A DNA stretch of 9,617 nucleotides from Archaeoglobi archaeon (GTDB lineage: Archaea > Halobacteriota > Archaeoglobi > Archaeoglobales > Archaeoglobaceae). Shown piece by piece: positions 4,992 to 9,617 of this stretch. The stretch lies in contig QNUZ01000080.1 in NCBI GenBank assembly GCA_004347865.1, positions 1 to 9,617 on the forward strand, written 5' to 3'. The translations under genes and the position numbers were made by a program. Each line of letters opens with the position of its first letter. The stretch's first letter is position 1. The notes below the pieces were generated by a model. The model did no database searches. It saw only the letters and a program-made list of their open reading frames with translations, and was not told the origin of the DNA.

Positions 4992-6560
4992 GTGGAAAAG
5001 CTAACGACTCTGCTTGAGAGGGGCGAAGGTGAGAATGTTGAGTTCAAGGAGTACCTAAGCTCCATTCACCTCAGGGAGAATCGCTTCAGACAGCTGGCCT
5101 GCCAGATGAACCACAGGGTTATAATGGGAAGGGGAAAGGCCTACTACGTTATCGGTGTTTCCGATTCTGGAGTTGTAAAGGGCATAGATGAGGAGAAATT
5201 CAACGAAACGGTAGAAGTTCTGAGAAAGATTGCGAATGAGATCGAAGCGGAAATCGGTGCTGTTGAAAAATACTGTGTTAACGGCGGCCATGTTGGAATA
5301 GTCGAAATAGTGAAATCGAATGCAAAGGAGCACATTCTCATAGGCACAGCTGGACACGTTGACCACGGAAAGTCCACTCTTGTTGGTTCTCTGATTACGG
5401 GGATTCCCGATGATGGCGACGGAGCAACCAGGATCTTTCTGGACGTCCTGAAGCACGAAATAGAGCGCGGACTAAGTGCGGATCTGAGCTTCGCTGTTTT
5501 TGGTTTCAGGAACGGTAAAATTCTGAGGCTGAAGAACCCGATGAGCAAAGAGGAAAAGGCAAGAATTGTTGAAAGGGCTGATAAGCTTGTTAGCTTCGTC
5601 GACACCGTCGGGCATGAACCCTGGCTCAGAACCACAATTCGCGGCCTTCTCGGGCAGAAAATAGACTACGGATTGCTCGTGGTCGCTGCAAATGACGGGG
5701 TCATGAGGACGACAAAGGAGCACCTCGGAATACTCCTGGCCATGGAGCTTCCCGTGATCGTTGCGATTACGAAGGTTGATATGGTCGGGGAGGAGAGAGT
5801 CAGGGAAGTCATCTCCCAGGTTTCTAACCTGCTGAGATCCGTCGGAAGAATCCCGTATCTGGTAAGGGATGGCAAGGATGTGGCAAAGGCATCGAACTTA
5901 ATTTCGGAGAACAGGTATTTGGTTCCGGTAATCGAGACTTCTGCGGTTACGCTTGAAGGCTACGATCTCCTCGAAGAGCTGCTTTACAGGCTGCCCAAGC
6001 GATACACGGCAGAAAAGGACTTTCTCATGTACATCGACAAGGTTTACAGAGTCACGGGTGTTGGTGTTGTCGTAAGCGGTTGCGTTAAGTCGGGGGAGCT
6101 CAGAGAGGGCGATGACGTGTTCATAGGTCCCTTTGATGACGGCAGTTTCAGGCAGGTAAAGGTGGCGAGCATAGAGATGCATCACTACAGGATAAGCAAG
6201 ACGAAGTGCGGCGACATCGTGGGAATCGCTGTTAAGGGAGTGAAGTTCGAGGAGATCCGGAGGGGTATGGTTCTGAGCAGGAGGCTTCCGAGGGCCGTGA
6301 GGGAGTTCGAAGCCGACGTTTACGTCTTCACGCACCCCACCCTCATAAAGCCAGGATACGAACCCGTGCTGCACTCGGAGACAATAGCCGAGACTGTAAC
6401 CTTTAAATCGATCGAGAAGGGTTACCTGAAGGCTGGGGACAGGGACAGGGTCCGTATACGCTTCAAATATCATCCGCAGTGTATTTTCGAAGGGCAGAAG
6501 TTTATCTTCAGGGAGAGCAGGAGCAAGGGAATGGGAGAGGTTATTCGGGTGATTGGGTAG
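4992..6560 (+). CDS. GTPBP1/2-like translational GTPase with AlbA_2-like N-terminal domain
   Basis: This is a 522-residue EF-Tu-type GTPase of the archaeal GTPBP1/2 group (COG5258-like). Nucleotide-binding motifs are clear: GHVDHGKST (121-129), DTVGHEPW (204-211), TKVD (260-263), SAV (317-319). Two beta-barrel domains follow the G domain (about 335-520), as in EF-Tu. The first 110 residues contain ENVEFKEYL and, after GRGKAYY, VIGVSDSGVVKGID, which resemble the AlbA_2/Schlafen-type domain. Eukaryotic GTPBP1 is linked to translation and mRNA turnover; the archaeal role is not established. The start is GTG 4992, because an in-frame stop lies just upstream (4974-4976) with no other start between. 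It diverges from ku and lies 36 bp before nikR, which has its own promoter. Confidence 0.88.
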   Translation: MEKLTTLLERGEGENVEFKEYLSSIHLRENRFRQLACQMNHRVIMGRGKAYYVIGVSDSGVVKGIDEEKFNETVEVLRKIANEIEAEIGAVEKYCVNGGHVGIVEIVKSNAKEHILIGTAGHVDHGKSTLVGSLITGIPDDGDGATRIFLDVLKHEIERGLSADLSFAVFGFRNGKILRLKNPMSKEEKARIVERADKLVSFVDTVGHEPWLRTTIRGLLGQKIDYGLLVVAANDGVMRTTKEHLGILLAMELPVIVAITKVDMVGEERVREVISQVSNLLRSVGRIPYLVRDGKDVAKASNLISENRYLVPVIETSAVTLEGYDLLEELLYRLPKRYTAEKDFLMYIDKVYRVTGVGVVVSGCVKSGELREGDDVFIGPFDDGSFRQVKVASIEMHHYRISKTKCGDIVGIAVKGVKFEEIRRGMVLSRRLPRAVREFEADVYVFTHPTLIKPGYEPVLHSETIAETVTFKSIEKGYLKAGDRDRVRIRFKYHPQCIFEGQKFIFRESRSKGMGEVIRVIG

Positions 6561-6567
6561 AGATATG

Positions 6568-6576
6568 TTTTTATAA
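6568..6576 (+). promoter_or_regulatory. TATA box of nikR (leaderless)
   Basis: TTTTTATAA is centred about 25 bases before ATG 6597, and no Shine-Dalgarno element lies before the ATG. I looked in 6561-6596 for a NikR-type dyad (GTATGA spaced from TCATAC) and saw none. Confidence 0.6.
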
Positions 6577-6596
6577 TTAAAGGTAAACCAATTCGC

Positions 6597-7016
6597 ATGG
6601 AAGAAAACATCACCAGAATCGGTGTAAGTCTCCCAAAAAACCTTTTAGATGAGTTTGACCGTATAATAAAAAATCGTGGTTACTCCTCAAGGAGCGAGGC
6701 AATAAGGGATGCAATCCGTGGTTATATCGCGGATTACAAGTGGCTTGAAAGCGAAAAGGGCGACGTCATCGGTGTGCTCGTTGTTGTTTATGACCACCAC
6801 GTGAGGGGGGTTAGCGATGCCATCATATCGCTACAGCATCAATTTGCGAACATAATCACCTCAAACATGCACGTGCATCTCAGCGAAGAGCAGTGTCTGG
6901 AGATAATAGTCGTAAAGGGCAACATGGAGGATATAAAGAAGCTTGTGGACAGAATTTCCGCAACAAGGGGAGTTCTCAACCACAAGATGATAACGGCGCA
7001 GAAGGAAATTCAGTGA
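6597..7016 (+). CDS. nikR: NikR, nickel-responsive transcriptional regulator
   Basis: NikR is a tetrameric repressor that binds DNA when loaded with nickel and shuts down nickel uptake. The 139-residue product has an N-terminal ribbon-helix-helix domain (RIGVSLPKNLLDEFD, RGYSSRSEAIRDAIRGYI; residues 7-44) and a C-terminal ACT-type metal-binding domain. All four nickel ligands are present at the family spacing: H81, H92, H94 and C100, each five positions later than E. coli H76, H87, H89 and C95. No nickel transporter gene adjoins it in this window, so its targets lie elsewhere. It ends just before an IS-end-like hairpin block that may also act as its transcript end. Confidence 0.95.
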   Translation: MEENITRIGVSLPKNLLDEFDRIIKNRGYSSRSEAIRDAIRGYIADYKWLESEKGDVIGVLVVVYDHHVRGVSDAIISLQHQFANIITSNMHVHLSEEQCLEIIVVKGNMEDIKKLVDRISATRGVLNHKMITAQKEIQ

Positions 7017-7095
7017 GCTACTCCAGGACTGAAGTCGGGAGCTTCCGGCATCCCAGAGCTAAGGCTCTGGGTTTTCTGGGCACCCATTTTTATAA
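7017..7095 (+). mobile_element. IS200/IS605-type element end with hairpins (solo remnant); holds inverted-repeat copy A (7049-7095)
   Basis: The block after nikR reads as a tnpB-element right end. It has a GAAG/CTTC dyad (7031-7034, 7042-7045), then a perfect 8-bp hairpin CCCAGAGC-TAAG-GCTCTGGG (7052-7071), then a TGGGT/ACCCA dyad (7068-7072, 7082-7086) before ATTTTTATAA. Stable hairpins near the end are typical of IS200/IS605 elements, where they are recognised by TnpA and form the scaffold of the TnpB guide RNA. No tnpA or tnpB adjoins it. Positions 7049-7095 recur in inverted orientation at 9105-9151. The last codons and stop of taw2 lie inside this block. It could also be a MITE-like non-coding derivative. 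Confidence 0.55.
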
Positions 7096-8081
7096 ACGAG
7101 TGCGTCGACTACCACGTGCGCAACCCCTGGGGCGTAGTTTTTGACCTTTCGGAATTCCACTATTTTGCATTCTCTTCCAAGCTTTCTGCAGACCCTCTGA
7201 ACTCGGAGTACAGGCCTTTCAAGCACTTTAATGGGGGTCGATTCGTGATAGTGCACGAATCCCCTTCTATCTATAGCTCTTATGGCTGTTTCAAGGAAAT
7301 CCTGGCAGAATATGTGCCCCATAATTACCCTGTCAGCAACACCCTCGGGAGTTACGAACATCGAGTCTCCGAGCACTGGCAGAACGTTTCTAAGCTTGTT
7401 CAAACGAATGTTTTCCAGCAAATAGCCGTAGGCTTCGGGATTGAGCTCGATTGCGTATATCTTTTCAGCCCTCTTTGCGGCGGGAATCGTAAAGTATCCT
7501 ATTCCTGCAAACATGTCCACGACAACCTCTCCTTCCGTCTTTTCCGAAATTCTTTGCCTTTCATGCTGGTTTCCCAGGCTGAACATGACCTTGGTAACGT
7601 CAAGCTTGAACATGCAGCCGTTTTCGACATGTATGGTTTCGCTCCCGTTTCCGGCAAGAAGTTCGAGCTTTGGCCTCCTAATCATCCCTTCTCTGCCCAG
7701 ATCCCTCCAGACGGATTTAATTCTCGGATTCGAGGCCATGATTGAATTCGCTATTTCTTTTGCGTATTCTTCAACCTCCTCCCTGAGTTTCACAATCGCG
7801 ATGTCCCCGATAATCTTGTAGCTGGTCGGCAAAAAATTTCTAACGCTCGCTGGGACTTTTTCGGATACCAATTCCAGAAACTTCCTCCTTGGATTTTCCA
7901 CAGGAATTTCCTGATCCACTATCTCGAAACCTCTGAAATTCTGCTCAAAACCATCCAATATCGGAATCTCGACATATTCTCCGTCCGTTTTGATTAGCCT
8001 GCGCCTGTCCTTGGCTCCGATTCTCTCCGCAAGTCTTCTAACTTCTTCCGCATTCTCTTTTCTGACCCTGACCGCCTTCAT
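7059..8081 (-). CDS. taw2: Trm5/Taw2-family enzyme, probably tRNA wyosine aminocarboxypropyltransferase Taw2
   Basis: Trm5 methylates G37 of tRNA; Taw2 moves the aminocarboxypropyl group of SAM onto the wyosine precursor at the same position in tRNA-Phe. The 340-residue protein has an N-terminal region, a middle domain (KIIGDIAIVKL near 90) and a Rossmann domain with VVDMFAGIGYFTIP (187-200) and IELNPEAYGYLLENIRLN (211-228). MFSLGNQHERQRI (166-178) is shared by both families. At DRVIMGHI (250-257) it has Gly where Trm5 has the NLP/NPP catalytic motif, and HYHES follows, which favours Taw2. The ATG overlaps the nmd3 stop by 4 bp. After VVVDALVYK the last nine residues, NGCPENPEP, are encoded by the IS-end repeat, so the natural C-terminus was probably replaced. 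Trm5b remains possible. Confidence 0.8.
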   Translation of the reverse strand: MKAVRVRKENAEEVRRLAERIGAKDRRRLIKTDGEYVEIPILDGFEQNFRGFEIVDQEIPVENPRRKFLELVSEKVPASVRNFLPTSYKIIGDIAIVKLREEVEEYAKEIANSIMASNPRIKSVWRDLGREGMIRRPKLELLAGNGSETIHVENGCMFKLDVTKVMFSLGNQHERQRISEKTEGEVVVDMFAGIGYFTIPAAKRAEKIYAIELNPEAYGYLLENIRLNKLRNVLPVLGDSMFVTPEGVADRVIMGHIFCQDFLETAIRAIDRRGFVHYHESTPIKVLERPVLRVQRVCRKLGRECKIVEFRKVKNYAPGVAHVVVDALVYKNGCPENPEP

Positions 8082-9040
8082 AGATCAACGGGGAAGGCGT
8101 ATGTTCGGTTTCTGTATTCGAAGACAAAAACTTCCTTTCCAACTTCAGCTCCGAAGGGCCTCTGAACGATGACAACGTTCCCGTTCTCGGTCATAACCTC
8201 TGCAGAGCTTTCGTCAAGGTTTGTTATAATCCCCCAGCCGAGAGAATTCCTTCGGACTGCGACTGAAGTTTCAAAAATGTTTGCATGCTTACCCGTAAAA
8301 ATGTCAATCCCCTTGCCAAGTCTGGCGTTTTTAACAACGTAAAGCGTCTCGTTTTTGACAACAACATCCATGTCCTCGTATTCGGGCAATTTGATGAGAA
8401 AAGTAAAGCGATACCTGTCCCTTCCGTCAACTCTCGTGTGCAGCTTTCTCGTTTCGAAAACTCTTCCCCCAAACTCCTCTGAAATTCTCTTCGAAATCTT
8501 CTCTCCAAGTTTCCTACTTCCCAGATAAAAGTCTATACCGTTTTTAACAATCTCAAACTTCGACAGAAATTCTTTTTCACCTTCGCTTTCAGAGATGGTT
8601 TTTCTTACAATTTCCTTGGCTATCTCTAGCTCCTTTTCTCTAAGCTCCCTTCCAACAGCCCTGATCTGAACTATTGACTCGTAATATCCGCCGCTTTCCA
8701 TCGAACACCTGGGACAGGAGATTCTGCGAACCCTGTAGTTTAACGGCACCGTGACCTCCACGGGATCCCCATTCAGAACCCCTCTCAAAACTGCTGCCTT
8801 TTCCATGATGATTATTTCGTGAACGTCGAAATTGGGTTCAACCCGAAGTTTCTCGGAGACCATTCTCTGAATGGCCTCGCTAAAATCAATTTTAGTCCAG
8901 CTTTTTCCAATTTTAACGGAATTGCATTTGCTGCAAAATTCCAGATTAAAATTTTCAATAAAGGCTACCTTTTTCCTTTCGGCGAGGCATTCCCCACATA
9001 TCCTGTATTCTCCTTCCTTTCCGCAGATTACGCATTTCAC
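8078..9040 (-). CDS. nmd3: NMD3-like 60S/50S ribosome maturation and export adaptor protein
   Basis: NMD3 binds the large ribosomal subunit; in eukaryotes it serves as nuclear export adaptor, and the archaeal version presumably helps late subunit assembly. The 320-residue product has the zinc-binding N-terminal half: C3/C6, C15/C18, C36/C39 and C109/C112, with ECLAERKK after the second pair. The remaining part (SH3/OB-like beta-rich segments) ends with GAEVGKEVFVFEYRNRTYAFPVDL. It is close to full length for archaeal NMD3. The start is GTG 9040; a TATA box 26 bases upstream suggests a leaderless transcript, although an AGGAT element lies near too. It is first in an operon with the Taw2-like gene, linking ribosome maturation with tRNA modification. 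Confidence 0.9.
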   Translation of the reverse strand: MKCVICGKEGEYRICGECLAERKKVAFIENFNLEFCSKCNSVKIGKSWTKIDFSEAIQRMVSEKLRVEPNFDVHEIIIMEKAAVLRGVLNGDPVEVTVPLNYRVRRISCPRCSMESGGYYESIVQIRAVGRELREKELEIAKEIVRKTISESEGEKEFLSKFEIVKNGIDFYLGSRKLGEKISKRISEEFGGRVFETRKLHTRVDGRDRYRFTFLIKLPEYEDMDVVVKNETLYVVKNARLGKGIDIFTGKHANIFETSVAVRRNSLGWGIITNLDESSAEVMTENGNVVIVQRPFGAEVGKEVFVFEYRNRTYAFPVDL

Positions 9041-9060
9041 AATTATCCTATGCAGTGTAG

Positions 9061-9070
9061 ATTAATAAAA
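9061..9070 (-). promoter_or_regulatory. TATA box of nmd3-taw2 operon
   Basis: TTTTATTAAT on the minus strand is centred 26 bases before GTG 9040, the same spacing as at ku, iorB and nikR, and supports GTG 9040 as the start of a leaderless mRNA. Confidence 0.55.
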
Positions 9071-9104
9071 TGTTCTTGGAAGAGAGGTTTTTTGGAATCA
9101 ACAG

Positions 9105-9151
9105 TTATAAAAATGGGTGCCCAGAAAACCCGGAGCTTTAGCTCTAGGATG
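9105..9151 (-). repeat. Inverted-repeat copy B of the 47-bp element-end sequence
   Basis: The reverse complement of 9105-9151 matches 7049-7095 at 44 of 47 positions, without gaps. The strongest part is the run GGGTTTTCTGGGCACCC plus ATTTTTATAA. The internal hairpin seen in copy A is weakened here to one mismatch and one G-T pair. Both copies together bracket the nmd3-taw2 operon. Copy B sits just upstream of a tnpB start, so it is probably the left end of that element. Of the 162 bases between nmd3 and tnpB, this repeat and two TATA boxes are all I can identify. Confidence 0.85.
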
Positions 9152-9162
9152 AACGGGCAAAG

Positions 9163-9170
9163 CTTAAATA
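9163..9170 (+). promoter_or_regulatory. TATA box of the right-edge tnpB
   Basis: CTTAAATA predicts a transcript start near 9192, a few bases before a GGGGA element (9192-9196) and TTG 9203. This supports TTG 9203 over the upstream ATG 9149, which lies before the box. Confidence 0.4.
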
Positions 9171-9202
9171 GTTCTGCGTTGAAAAAGCCTTGGGGATGTT
9201 CC

Positions 9203-9617
9203 TTGCAGAGGGAAGCCCAGATATGCGTTGTAGGCAAGGTCTTCAGGCCGAATAAATCAAAAGTCCTGGCTTTGAATAAAACGCTCAGAGAGTATTTTAA
9301 ACTCGTTAAATGGTATCTGGGCTACAATTCCACATCGAAGAAGTTTTTGCATGAAAAATGCTATGAAGACGCAAAAAGGCTGTTTAATCTCAACACAGCT
9401 TTAATCCAGACAGCCAGAGATAAGGCTGTCGAGATCCTGAAGAGCTTTGAGGAGAACAGAAAAGAAGGCAGCGTTTTAAAGCTTAAAAGGATTTCCATCC
9501 GCTTCGACAGGAGATGCTACAGTTTTTCAAAAACAAACAACGCTCTAACGCCGTACTGGCTTACACTGAGCCTTAACAGAGAGGAGAGAATAAGCCTGCC
9601 AATAGTCTTCGGTGAAA
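9203..9617 (+). CDS. tnpB: TnpB / IS605 OrfB-family protein, N-terminal part (gene runs off the right edge)
   Basis: The open frame encodes 138 residues of the N-terminal region of an IS605 OrfB-type protein, an RNA-guided nuclease associated with IS200/IS605 elements. Features are VGKVFRPNKSKVLALNKTLREYFKLVKWYL, read here in two parts (VGKVFRPNKSKVLALNK, then TLREYFKLVKWYL), the helical AKRLFNLNTALIQTARDKAVEIL, also read as FNLNTALIQTARDK, and SIRFDRRCYSF leading into the beta-barrel (YWLTLSLN, RISLPIVFGE). The catalytic RuvC and zinc-finger parts lie beyond the window. TTG 9203 is chosen because of the GGGGA element six bases upstream and the TATA box; the frame extends back to ATG 9149. 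It is a different subfamily from the remnant at 1001, since their N-termini do not resemble each other. Whether it is intact cannot be judged here. Confidence 0.8.
   Translation, partial: MQREAQICVVGKVFRPNKSKVLALNKTLREYFKLVKWYLGYNSTSKKFLHEKCYEDAKRLFNLNTALIQTARDKAVEILKSFEENRKEGSVLKLKRISIRFDRRCYSFSKTNNALTPYWLTLSLNREERISLPIVFGE

Noticed and set aside
5055..5635. Minus-strand open frames of 133 and 163 codons
   Set aside because: Both are antisense to the GTPase N-terminal and G domains and overlap each other; no plausible promoter or ribosome site.
5898..6473. Minus-strand open frame of 191 codons
   Set aside because: It lies fully antisense to the GTPase barrel domains, whose frame is clearly coding; its translation shows no domain, and it is a shadow frame.
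6561..6596. NikR autoregulatory operator
   Set aside because: No dyad like GTATGA...TCATAC is visible; only the TATA box can be supported.
7116..7745. Plus-strand open frame of 209 codons
   Set aside because: It is antisense to the Taw2-like gene, which has recognisable SAM-binding motifs, and shows no recognisable protein features.
9149..9202. ATG 9149 as the start of the right-edge tnpB
   Set aside because: It precedes the TATA box at 9163-9170 and lies within the end of the inverted repeat; residues from it do not look like a TnpB N-terminus. TTG 9203 has a better site.
1..9617. CRISPR array or TnpA (Y1) transposase gene
   Set aside because: No regularly spaced repeats are present, and no frame shows the Y1 HUH motif.

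Overview
The window looks like a chromosomal segment of a hyperthermophilic or thermophilic euryarchaeon, most likely of the Archaeoglobales. Archaeal markers are NMD3, a Trm5/Taw2-type wyosine enzyme, an archaeal GTPBP1-like GTPase, an IorB subunit, the COG1340-type coiled-coil protein and a CCA-encoding tRNA. A Ku plus LigD-type ligase operon is rare in archaea but is known in Archaeoglobus. Many genes have a TATA-like box centred about 25 bases before the start codon, as expected for leaderless archaeal mRNAs. The genus call is inference from gene content; no database was searched.

Left part (1-1620), a worn accessory-looking zone. A partial zinc-ribbon gene (minus) diverges from a TrmO-family tRNA methyltransferase gene (plus). 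TrmO now ends inside a perfect 22-bp tandem duplication that shifts the frame. With one copy removed, its frame would run straight into an FmdE-family gene, which itself carries an in-frame TGA. Next come a frameshifted N-terminal TnpB remnant, an intact tRNA-Asn(GTT), and a minus-strand reading frame that runs into the 3' half of that tRNA. The last arrangement resembles the int(N) scar left by SSV-type integrases.

Middle (1608-4992): a leaderless iorB without iorA nearby converges on, and overlaps by 29 bp, a long coiled-coil protein gene. Upstream of the coiled-coil gene on the same strand lie the LigD-type ATP-dependent DNA ligase and Ku genes, with an ATGA overlap. This is a minimal non-homologous end-joining operon read from a leaderless promoter.

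Right part (4963-9617): divergent from ku is a GTPBP1/2-like translational GTPase whose N-terminus resembles an AlbA_2/Schlafen-type domain. It is followed by nikR, a nickel-responsive repressor with all four Ni ligands. An nmd3-taw2 operon on the minus strand (4-bp overlap) is bracketed by a 47-bp inverted repeat, 44/47 identical. The left copy contains a strong hairpin and supplies the last codons and stop of taw2. The right copy lies just upstream of a TnpB/OrfB gene that runs off the window. The repeats are probably ends of IS200/IS605-like tnpB elements.

Functional themes are modification of tRNA position 37 (TrmO, Taw2), translation and ribosome export factors (NMD3, GTPBP), double-strand break repair (Ku, ligase), and traces of at least two tnpB elements and possibly one integrated element.
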